Source of the DNA: Oscillospiraceae bacterium
GTDB taxonomy: Bacteria > Bacillota > Clostridia > Oscillospirales > CAG-272
Length of the DNA stretch: 64,000 nucleotides
Assembly: GCA_015063695.1 (NCBI GenBank)
Contig: SVTQ01000001.1
Coordinates: forward strand, 1 to 64,000
Direction: 5' to 3'
The translations under genes and the position numbers were made by a program. This document shows, in pieces, positions 25,713-32,564 of this stretch. The stretch's first letter is position 1. Every line of letters starts with the position of its first letter. The notes beneath the pieces are model-generated. The model saw only the letters and a program-made list of their open reading frames with translations, was not told where the DNA came from and ran no database searches.

Positions 25713-26819
25713 ATGTTTAAAAGGTTTCTTTGTCTTCTCTTTGCTTTGATTATTTTCCTTTGCCCTGCCGAAGCTTTGGCAAGCGATGCGCCGTCTGTTT
25801 CCGCAAGGAGCGCTGTACTTATGTGCGCGGATAACGGAAAAGTTATTTTTGAAAAGAACTCTCGGGAAAAGCTACCTATGGCAAGCACCACCAAGATCAT
25901 GACCTGTCTTGTGGCGCTTGAAAGGGGAAATCTTTCCGACACAGTGGAAATAGCTCCCGAGGCCGTGGGTGTTGAGGGGTCTTCCCTCTATCTTGCAAAG
26001 GGAGATACCTCTCCTCTTTCCGACCTTCTCTACGGGCTTATGCTCAGAAGTGCCAACGATGCGGCGGCGGCAATCGCTTTTCATATTGCAGGGGGGATTG
26101 AAGAATTCGCCTGTATCATGAACGAAAAGGCAGCGGAGCTTGGACTTTCCGACACTCATTTTACAAATCCTCACGGACTTCAGAATGAGGAGCACTATAC
26201 TACCGCATACGACTTTGCCCTTCTCGCATCTTACGCCATGCAGAACGAGACCTTTGCGAAGATAGTTTCGACCTCGGATCACACGGTATCCTTGAACGGC
26301 GGAGACCTGAAAAAGCCCATCGTCAACCACAACAGACTTCTGAGAACTTACGAGGGAGCCTGCGGAGTTAAGACGGGCTTTACCAAAACCAGCGGAAGAT
26401 GCCTTGTATCGGCGGCAAAACGCGACGGTGTAACACTGATCGCAGTGACGCTCAACGCCCCCTCCGACTGGGCTGACCACAGAGCAATGCTTGACTACGG
26501 CTTTTCCAAGTACGTAAAGACTGACGTTTTTGAAAAAGGCTTTTCAAGGGAGTTCCCTCTTGCAGGAGCGGGAACCGTCACGGCGACATCTTCAGAGGGC
26601 TTCTCCGTTGTAGCCGAAAAAGGGGCTGAGATCAAGGTGCACGTCGAGGGCCCCCATTTAATATTTGCCCCCGTAAAAAAAGGTGACGTTCTCGGATACG
26701 CAGTAGTGACGGTAAGCGGCACCGAGCGCGGAAGAGTTCCTCTTATTGCTGAATATGACGTAATAATTGAAGAAGAAAAGAGCTTTTCCGAAAGAATAAT
26801 AGAAAAATTTATAAAGTGA
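25713..26819 (+). CDS. D-alanyl-D-alanine carboxypeptidase (S11, DacF/DacB type)
   Basis: The protein has an N-terminal signal peptide (FKRFLCLLFALIIFLCPAEALA) and the three penicillin-binding active-site motifs in order: SxxK in MASTTKIMT, SxN in LRSANDAAAA and KTG in VKTGFTKTSGR. It trims the terminal D-Ala of peptidoglycan stem peptides outside the membrane; the position after scpB-ytfJ suggests the sporulation-linked DacF or DacB role. I choose the ATG at 25713, since GAGG lies six bases before it and overlaps the two upstream in-frame ATGs (25701, 25710). A C-terminal beta domain follows the catalytic domain; the end (IEKFIK) could be a membrane anchor. Confidence 0.92.
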   Translation: MFKRFLCLLFALIIFLCPAEALASDAPSVSARSAVLMCADNGKVIFEKNSREKLPMASTTKIMTCLVALERGNLSDTVEIAPEAVGVEGSSLYLAKGDTSPLSDLLYGLMLRSANDAAAAIAFHIAGGIEEFACIMNEKAAELGLSDTHFTNPHGLQNEEHYTTAYDFALLASYAMQNETFAKIVSTSDHTVSLNGGDLKKPIVNHNRLLRTYEGACGVKTGFTKTSGRCLVSAAKRDGVTLIAVTLNAPSDWADHRAMLDYGFSKYVKTDVFEKGFSREFPLAGAGTVTATSSEGFSVVAEKGAEIKVHVEGPHLIFAPVKKGDVLGYAVVTVSGTERGRVPLIAEYDVIIEEEKSFSERIIEKFIK

Positions 26820-26828
26820 CAAATAAAG

Positions 26829-27563
26829 ATGGATAGGATCAGAATTCAGAAGATATTTACCGACCTCGGCATCATGTCAAGACGTGCCGCCGAAAAGGAA
26901 ATTGAAGAAGGAAGGGTCACAGTAAACGGCGAGCCCGCAAAGCTCGGCGACAAGGCTGACCCGAAACGTGACGTTATCCTTTATAACGGACAGAGAATAA
27001 GCGGCGGCATAGAGCGCCGCCATACATATTTAATGCTCAACAAGCCCATGGGCTACGTTACCACCATGAGCGATGAGAAAAACAGAAAGACCGTTTTTGA
27101 TCTTGTAAAGGACGCGGGATGTAGAGTCTATCCCGTAGGCAGACTTGATATGTACTCCGAGGGTCTTCTTCTCATGACGGACGACGGTGAGCTCACAAAC
27201 AAGCTTACCCACCCTTCCCACTCCATCGGGAAGATATATTCCGTTAAGGTCAAGGGAGAGATCGGCCGTGAAGCTGTTGATGCTCTCACTTCTCCCATGG
27301 AGCTTGACGGATATGAGATACGCCCCGTCAAGGTGAGACTTACCGCATCGGGAAAGACTGACAGCGACGGTAAGCTTTATTCCGTTCTTGAAATTACTCT
27401 CTTTGAAGGAAGAAACAGACAGATCAGAAAAATGTGCGAAAAGTGCGGACTTACCGTTATGCGCCTTCGCAGAATCAAGATAGGCGAGCTCTGGCTCGGA
27501 GACCTTCCCGTCGGCAAATGGAGATATCTCACCGAGGACGAGGTATCGTACCTTAAAAGATAA
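26829..27563 (+). CDS. rluB: 23S rRNA pseudouridine synthase, RluB/RsuA family
   Basis: The 244-residue protein has an N-terminal S4 RNA-binding domain (IQKIFTDLGIMSRRAAEKEIEEGRVTVNG) followed by the RsuA-type catalytic domain with the Asp in VYPVGRLDMYSEGLLLMTDDGEL and the closing GRNRQIRKMCEKCGL motif. It makes pseudouridine in 23S rRNA (RluB position by homology) or 16S rRNA. It starts 9 bp after the carboxypeptidase gene, so the two are co-transcribed. Confidence 0.93.
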   Translation: MDRIRIQKIFTDLGIMSRRAAEKEIEEGRVTVNGEPAKLGDKADPKRDVILYNGQRISGGIERRHTYLMLNKPMGYVTTMSDEKNRKTVFDLVKDAGCRVYPVGRLDMYSEGLLLMTDDGELTNKLTHPSHSIGKIYSVKVKGEIGREAVDALTSPMELDGYEIRPVKVRLTASGKTDSDGKLYSVLEITLFEGRNRQIRKMCEKCGLTVMRLRRIKIGELWLGDLPVGKWRYLTEDEVSYLKR

Positions 27564-27646
27564 TTATATTAAGAAGTTATACCTAAAATACCGTCTTCTT
27601 CCCTCTTTTCCAAAAATTTTGGGGTTACTTTTCTTCTTCTGCATAT

Positions 27647-27652
27647 TATAAT
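27647..27652 (+). promoter_or_regulatory. Possible -10 element ahead of the mecA-like gene
   Basis: A TATAAT lies 32 bp before the chosen mecA-like start, with only a poor -35 candidate (TTACTT, 16-bp spacer). It would give the gene its own transcript apart from the rluB group. Confidence 0.4.
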
Positions 27653-27683
27653 GGTAACAGTTATAATGAGGAAGGAATTTTTG

Positions 27684-28277
27684 ATGGAGACAGTTTTTAT
27701 AAACAAAGACAAACTTAAGATAATGCTCACCTGCACTGAAATGGCAAAATACCGTATCGGTGACGATTTCTCAAGGGACAAAGCCGAAGCCGACCTTATA
27801 ATATGGGATATTCTTGACGATGCGGCGGTAAGCACCGGCTTTGATACGGCAAAGGGGAGCTTTTACGTTCAGATGTACCCTTCAAAGGACGGAGGGTGCG
27901 AGCTTTTCGTAACGCGCATCGCCGCTGCATCCAATTATTCCGAAAAAACAGAGCATCTGCTTCGGGAAAACAAAAATCCAAAAATCAGTGATTTCGGACA
28001 GTTTTCCGAAAAAAAGCTTTACATATACGCATTTTCAGATTTTGAAGCTCTGCTCTCTGCTTGCAAAGCGATATGCTTTACACACAGGGAGACTTTGTCT
28101 CTTGCATATTACGACAAAGTTTCCGAGAAAGTCTTTTTGTTTCTTGACAAAGAAGCGGATCGTCTTTCGGAGTTTGGTGCAGTAAAATGCAAAAACACCG
28201 AAAAATATTATGTTTTTGAGTACTGCGTCCTATTCTGCAAAGACGCGGTTTCAAAACTTTCGGTTTTTGCTCTGTAA
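27684..28277 (+). CDS. mecA: MecA-like adaptor protein
   Basis: The 197-residue protein resembles MecA/YpbH adaptors: an N-terminal KIMLTCTEMAKYRIGDDF, the following LIIWDILDDAAVSTGF (cf. the FFxxMMxE helix of MecA) and a beta segment FYVQMYPSKDGGCELFVTRI. The linker is short and the C-terminal ClpC-binding domain is recognisable only by pattern. MecA delivers proteins to ClpC/ClpP. The start is the ATG at 27684 with GGAAGGA seven bases upstream; an in-frame ATG at 27651 overlaps the putative -10. It is a divergent member, so the specific target is unknown. Confidence 0.75.
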   Translation: METVFINKDKLKIMLTCTEMAKYRIGDDFSRDKAEADLIIWDILDDAAVSTGFDTAKGSFYVQMYPSKDGGCELFVTRIAAASNYSEKTEHLLRENKNPKISDFGQFSEKKLYIYAFSDFEALLSACKAICFTHRETLSLAYYDKVSEKVFLFLDKEADRLSEFGAVKCKNTEKYYVFEYCVLFCKDAVSKLSVFAL

Positions 28278-28366
28278 AATTCGCCTATGGTCATTTTAAA
28301 CAGTACCGAAAAGATTTTTTATGTAAAAAGACTATAAAAAGATGTCTGATAGAGATAATAAATCTA

Positions 28367-28395
28367 TTGACCTTTGTTTAAAATTATGTTATTAT
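28367..28395 (+). promoter_or_regulatory. Promoter of the metal-receptor lipoprotein gene
   Basis: TTGACC (28367-28372) and TATTAT (28390-28395) are 17 bp apart, 31 bp before the start codon. Confidence 0.82.
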
Positions 28396-28425
28396 ATAGT
28401 GTAGGAATATGAAAGGAAGAATCCC

Positions 28426-29307
28426 ATGAAAAAAATTTCTTTACTTTTAGCATTAGTTATTGTTATGAGCTGTTTTCTTACAGCTTGCGGCGGTGCAAAC
28501 TATAAGGCTGTACCCATTGACCCCGATTACGTTTCCACAAGAGCGGAAAACCCCAATCAGACCATAAACGGTATTGACGGCATCAAGGTTTCCGTTCCCA
28601 AGACAATAAATTCTATCGTATGCTTCTCTCCCGAAGCGGCTATGGTTCTCCGCGAGCTTGGCGCAAAAGACAAGATCAAGGGTGTTGACAAGGCAACAAC
28701 CGCGGTTCTCGTTGGCGCAAAGGAGATCACAGAGGCTCAGATCGCGACTATCGCTCCCGACGTTGTTTTCATGACAGAGGACTATGATGCATCTGCTCTC
28801 ACAACTGCAGGTATCGCTTGCTTCACTATCCCCAAGCAGATGACAATCAACGACATCAAATCTCTCATCAAGATAGCTGAAAAGACTCTCGGTTCCACAA
28901 AGGAAAGCCTTTCCCTTAAGATCGACAACGAAATGACTCTTGCACAGCAGACAACTAACCTTATGTCCAAGAAGTACAAGACTTTCGTTGATCTCGGTGA
29001 CTTCAATACTTCCGGTGCAGGTACATATATCCACGAGATCATCGGTGTTACAGGCGGTGAGAACGTATTCGCTGACAAGGAAGGCTACGTAACAGTTACA
29101 AACGCTGAAATTCTTGAAGCTAACCCCGAATTCATCTTCACTGTTAACCCCAACGCTTACAAGGATGACGTATTTGAAGATCTTGATGCTGTTAAGAACA
29201 ATAGAGTTTACCGTATCGACAAGGCTAAGATCAGTTACGGTACACAGAACATCGCAGATATTATCTCCGAAATGTTTGATAAGATCAACAATCAGTCCAA
29301 GAAGTAA
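28426..29307 (+). CDS. ABC-transporter substrate-binding lipoprotein, iron/cobalamin (helical-backbone) type
   Basis: The 293-residue protein has a lipoprotein signal peptide with lipobox LTAC at residues 18-21. The rest fits the FepB/BtuF fold: INSIVCFSPEAAMVLRELGAKDKIKGVD, then APDVVFM, a long backbone helix (residues ~145-185) and ANPEFIFTVNPNAY. Such receptors bind siderophores, haem, cobalamin or metal chelates outside the membrane. It has its own promoter and terminator and no permease or ATPase gene of this class beside it, so it is an orphan or works with a transporter elsewhere. The zinc operon next to it encodes a different (cluster A-I) receptor. Confidence 0.85.
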   Translation: MKKISLLLALVIVMSCFLTACGGANYKAVPIDPDYVSTRAENPNQTINGIDGIKVSVPKTINSIVCFSPEAAMVLRELGAKDKIKGVDKATTAVLVGAKEITEAQIATIAPDVVFMTEDYDASALTTAGIACFTIPKQMTINDIKSLIKIAEKTLGSTKESLSLKIDNEMTLAQQTTNLMSKKYKTFVDLGDFNTSGAGTYIHEIIGVTGGENVFADKEGYVTVTNAEILEANPEFIFTVNPNAYKDDVFEDLDAVKNNRVYRIDKAKISYGTQNIADIISEMFDKINNQSKK

Positions 29308-29322
29308 TTTTCATTAAGTATT

Positions 29323-29352
29323 AAACGCATGGCGCTCGCCATGCGTTTTTCT
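29323..29352 (+). terminator. Terminator of the metal-receptor gene
   Basis: A perfect 12-bp stem (AAACGCATGGCG and complement) with a 2-nt tip is followed by TTTTTCTTT. Confidence 0.88.
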
Positions 29353-29373
29353 TTGCCCTTTTTATATTATATA

Positions 29374-29402
29374 TTGACTTTTACCCGTATTTGTTTTATA
29401 AT
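29374..29402 (+). promoter_or_regulatory. Promoter of the zur-znuACB operon
   Basis: TTGACT (29374-29379) and TATAAT (29397-29402) have a 17-bp spacer. Transcription would begin near 29409, immediately before the operator palindrome at 29417. Confidence 0.87.
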
Positions 29403-29416
29403 ACCTTATCGGCAAT

Positions 29417-29433
29417 TTGAGAATAATTCTCAA
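29417..29433. promoter_or_regulatory. Fur/Zur-type operator
   Basis: TTGAGAATAATTCTCAA is a perfect 17-bp palindrome with a single central A. Its core TGAGAAT-A-ATTCTCA is the 7-1-7 form bound by Fur-family regulators (Fur consensus TGATAAT-N-ATTATCA). It overlaps the expected transcript start region and lies 13 bp before the regulator's own start codon, so bound protein should block the operon: negative autoregulation by metal. Confidence 0.85.
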
Positions 29434-29446
29434 TTTGGGAGGAACA

Positions 29447-29863
29447 ATGAGAAACGAATATAAGACCGACAGTAAAAAAAGCCTTCTCGACTTTATGGTG
29501 CGACACCGCGACAGGCACTTTACCGTTGATGAAATAATAAAAGAAATGAAGGATGAGGGGCTTTCTCCTTCAAAGAGCACTGTTTACAGACTTGTTTCAA
29601 GGCTCACGAGCGACGGCACGTTGCGCCGTTTTGAAAGTCCCGACAAAGACCGATTTGTTTATCAGTACGCTTCATTTGAGCATGACTGCGAAATGCACTT
29701 CCATCTTAAGTGCGTAAGCTGCGGGAAACTCGTACACATGGAATGTGAAAAAATGAGTCACCTGAGAGAGCATATACTCTCCGACCACGGCTTTCTTATC
29801 GGCGGCTCAGCTATGATAAACGGGGTCTGCTTTGAATGCAGCAGCAAGGAGGGCGTTTTATGA
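29447..29863 (+). CDS. zur: Fur-family metalloregulator, probably Zur
   Basis: The 138-residue protein has the Fur winged helix (SKSTVYRLVSRLTSDGTLRRFE, residues ~40-62) and a dimerisation domain with a structural Zn site from two CxxC pairs (CVSC and CFEC) plus the His-rich FEHDCEMHFHLKC segment for the sensory metal. The start is the ATG at 29447 with GGGAGG four bases upstream; an in-frame start at 29417 would lie inside the operator. Its stop overlaps the znuA start by 4 bp (ATGA). Location at the head of a zinc-uptake operon behind a Fur-type palindrome makes Zur far likelier than Fur or PerR. Confidence 0.9.
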   Translation: MRNEYKTDSKKSLLDFMVRHRDRHFTVDEIIKEMKDEGLSPSKSTVYRLVSRLTSDGTLRRFESPDKDRFVYQYASFEHDCEMHFHLKCVSCGKLVHMECEKMSHLREHILSDHGFLIGGSAMINGVCFECSSKEGVL

Positions 29864-30861
29864 AAAGAATTATTTCTTTCCTTCTTGGCATTGTTCTTGC
29901 CCTCTCGCTCTTTACGGGATGCGAAAGAAAGACAACCGAGAGTTCAGACAAGATAAAAGTTCTCGGAACTGTTTTTCCTCCCTTCGACTTTGCCAGAGAG
30001 ATCGGCGGTGACATGATAGAAGCCGATATGCTGATGACACCGGGTACAGACAGCCACAGCTATTCGGGAGACAACCCCTCCGACATACTGAAGATTGCAA
30101 ATTCTGACCTTTTCATTTATATCGGCGGCGAGAGTGAAAGTCTCTGGGTAGAAAAGGTTCTCGAGACCGTCGAAAAAGCTTACGGTAAGAGACCCGAAAC
30201 GCTCAACCTTTCCGAGCACTGTAAGCTTCTTGAAGAAAACAGCGAGGGCACCGTTTTAAAGGACGGACACTCGGGACTTTCCTTTGGAGAGCACGGTCAC
30301 GACCATGACCACGGCCATGATGAGTGCGCCTTTGACGAGCATATATGGACTTCCCTTCACAATGCAGAAAAAATGGCAAAGGCAATTTCAGATAAGCTTT
30401 TAGAAATGGACGGGAAAAACCGCGATTATTATGAAAACAATTTTGCAGCGTTTCAAATAAAGCTCCGAGAGCTTGACAATAGATTCAAGGAGATGTTTGA
30501 GAACTGTGAAAACAAAGCTCTTGTTTTTGCAGACAGATTTCCTTTTGCATATTTTTCTCACGACTACTCTCTTGAATGCTATGCCGCCTTCGGAGGATGC
30601 GCCACGGAAAACGAGCCCTCTCCCACAACTATTGCTTCCCTTATGAAAATAATTGAGGAAAAGAAGGCAAGCTCTGTTTTTTATATTGAAACCTCAAAAA
30701 GTAGTGTACCAAACGCTCTCGCAAAAGCCTGCGGCGGTGAAACTTATCTTATTCACTCCTGTCATACGGTAACGGAAAAGCTGCTTCGCGAGGGTGTCAC
30801 TTACCTTTCCCTTATGGAACAAAATCTTGATAACTTCAGAAAGGCACTGTCAAATGACTGA
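29860..30861 (+). CDS. znuA: Zinc ABC-transporter substrate-binding lipoprotein ZnuA
   Basis: The protein has a lipoprotein signal (SFLLGIVLALSLFTGC, lipobox Cys ~19) and a cluster A-I metal-receptor fold. Candidate ligands are His in GTDSHSYSG and in DEHIWTSLHNAEKMA. A His-rich acidic loop (GEHGHDHDHGHDEC, near residue 150) is the typical zinc-scavenging loop of ZnuA/AdcA. The third classical ligand position (H in HxAFxY) reads R in DRFPFAY, a variant seen in my reading as typical of a clostridial subgroup, so the exact site may differ. The start at 29860 overlaps the zur stop and has GGAGG upstream. Confidence 0.9.
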   Translation: MKRIISFLLGIVLALSLFTGCERKTTESSDKIKVLGTVFPPFDFAREIGGDMIEADMLMTPGTDSHSYSGDNPSDILKIANSDLFIYIGGESESLWVEKVLETVEKAYGKRPETLNLSEHCKLLEENSEGTVLKDGHSGLSFGEHGHDHDHGHDECAFDEHIWTSLHNAEKMAKAISDKLLEMDGKNRDYYENNFAAFQIKLRELDNRFKEMFENCENKALVFADRFPFAYFSHDYSLECYAAFGGCATENEPSPTTIASLMKIIEEKKASSVFYIETSKSSVPNALAKACGGETYLIHSCHTVTEKLLREGVTYLSLMEQNLDNFRKALSND

Positions 30862-31576
30862 TACTTCATATATCACCTGCAAAAACGTGTCTTTTTCCTA
30901 TGACGGCAAGACAGCCGTGTCCGATATCTCCTTCAATCTTAATAAAGGTGATTACCTATGTATCTTAGGCGAGAACGGAACGGGAAAAAGCACGATAATA
31001 AAAGGACTGCTCGGGCTTATAAAGCCTGCTTCGGGCGAAGTAATTTATAGTGACGTAAAGCACACGGAGATAGGATATCTTCCTCAGATAGCGGAGATAC
31101 CCAAGGACTTCCCTGCCTCCGTTTACGAAGCCGTTCTCAGCGGAAGATGCGAAAAGCTGGGAAAGAGTCCCTTCTTTTCTTCAAAGGACAGAAGAGTTGC
31201 CAAAAAGAACATGAGGCTTCTCGGCATTGAAAAGCTTAAAAACAAGGGCTTTTCAACTCTTTCGGGCGGTCAGAAGCAGAGAGTTCTTCTTGCACGCGCC
31301 CTTTGTGCCACCGAAAAGATACTTCTTCTTGACGAGCCCGTTTCGGGTCTTGACCCTATCGTTACGGCGGAGATGTATCAGATAATTTCCGAGCTTAATA
31401 AAAAGCACGGTATCAGTATTATCATGATATCCCACGACACAAAGACCGCGGCAGAATATGCGACCCACATTCTTCACATAAAGAAAAGACCCCTGTTTTT
31501 CGGTTCTGCCGAAGAGTACAAGGAAACAGAGCTTTATCACGCTTTTCTCGGAGGTTGCGGACATGAACATCATTGA
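30854..31576 (+). CDS. znuC: Zinc ABC-transporter ATP-binding protein ZnuC
   Basis: The 240-residue ATPase shows Walker A GENGTGKST, signature LSGGQKQR, Walker B ILLLDEPVSGLDP and the switch His in MISHDTKT. It ends in a short His-rich tail (GHEHH) that may sense or hold zinc. I place the start at the ATG at 30854, overlapping the znuA stop by 8 bp, because MTDTSYITCKNVSFSYDGK is where the ABC domain begins; an upstream in-frame start would run deep into znuA. Confidence 0.92.
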   Translation: MTDTSYITCKNVSFSYDGKTAVSDISFNLNKGDYLCILGENGTGKSTIIKGLLGLIKPASGEVIYSDVKHTEIGYLPQIAEIPKDFPASVYEAVLSGRCEKLGKSPFFSSKDRRVAKKNMRLLGIEKLKNKGFSTLSGGQKQRVLLARALCATEKILLLDEPVSGLDPIVTAEMYQIISELNKKHGISIIMISHDTKTAAEYATHILHIKKRPLFFGSAEEYKETELYHAFLGGCGHEHH

Positions 31577-32435
31577 TATCTTTACAAATCCTCTGATCCT
31601 GAGAATGTTCCTCGGAGCCTTGCTTATCGGAGTTCTTATCTCCCTCTCGGCTTCCCTTCTCGGAGTTACCTTAGTTCTTAAAAAATACTCCATGCTTGGT
31701 GACGGTCTTGCCCACATCGGCTTCGGCTCCATGGCAATTTCAGCTCTTACGGAAAAGATAGTTTCCGACAAATTCGGCACGTCCATCGGAGAATACTCCC
31801 TTCTTATTTCCGTGCCCATCGTAATTGCCGCGGCGCTGTTTATTCTGAAGCTCAATGAAAAAAGTAAGCTCAGCGGCGACTCTGCAATCGCTCTTGTTTC
31901 CACAAGCGCACTTGCTCTCGGTTACATCATTTACAGATACGCAACGGGTCAGGCCTCCGACGTCTGCTCAAGCATGTTCGGCTCCGCCTCCCTTCTGACC
32001 CCCTCAAGTGCCGACATCATCACCACGGTCGTTCTTGCCGTTATCGTAATCGGTATCTTTATTCTTTGCTACAACAGGATTTTTGCCGTCACATTTGACG
32101 AGACCTTCTCAAAAGCGGTGGGCATCAACACGGAAAAATATAAGACTGTTATTGCCATCCTCGTTGCTCTCACCATCGTTATGGGCATGAAGATGCTCGG
32201 TACCGTTATGATATCGGGTCTTATCGTATTCCCCGCCCTCTCCGCCATGAGAGTCTGCAAGACCTTCAAGGGAGTTATCTCCGTGTGTGCGGTAATCTCC
32301 GTATCCTGCTCGGCACTCGGAATAATCCTCGCTTTTCTTATTGATAATATGCCTATCGGCCCCTGCGTCGTTATGGTAAATCTTGTTCTCTATATAGCGC
32401 TCACCCTCGTCGGAAGAGTTAAAACGGGGAAATGA
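31563..32435 (+). CDS. znuB: Zinc ABC-transporter permease ZnuB
   Basis: The 290-residue membrane protein has about eight to nine hydrophobic helices and the ABC-3 family signature regions (LGVTLVLKKYSMLGDGLAHI near the N-terminus and ALTIVMGMKMLGTVMISGLIVFPALSAMR towards the end). It forms the membrane channel for zinc delivered by ZnuA and powered by ZnuC. It overlaps znuC by 14 bp and is followed by a terminator, so zur-znuA-znuC-znuB is one tightly coupled transcript. Confidence 0.94.
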   Translation: MNIIDIFTNPLILRMFLGALLIGVLISLSASLLGVTLVLKKYSMLGDGLAHIGFGSMAISALTEKIVSDKFGTSIGEYSLLISVPIVIAAALFILKLNEKSKLSGDSAIALVSTSALALGYIIYRYATGQASDVCSSMFGSASLLTPSSADIITTVVLAVIVIGIFILCYNRIFAVTFDETFSKAVGINTEKYKTVIAILVALTIVMGMKMLGTVMISGLIVFPALSAMRVCKTFKGVISVCAVISVSCSALGIILAFLIDNMPIGPCVVMVNLVLYIALTLVGRVKTGK

Positions 32436-32447
32436 ATACTATAATTT

Positions 32448-32477
32448 ACTCTCTGCTTATCAGGCAGAGAGTTTTTT
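32448..32477 (+). terminator. Terminator of the zur-znuACB operon
   Basis: A 9-bp stem (ACTCTCTGC / GCAGAGAGT) with a 7-nt loop runs into a T6 tract. Confidence 0.85.
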
Positions 32478-32564
32478 GTTTTGTGAGAGCGGAGAAACTG
32501 CGCCGTCATAACTTTGAGGCGAAGAAAATATAATGTACCAATACATTGAACGGGGGATGCCCTC

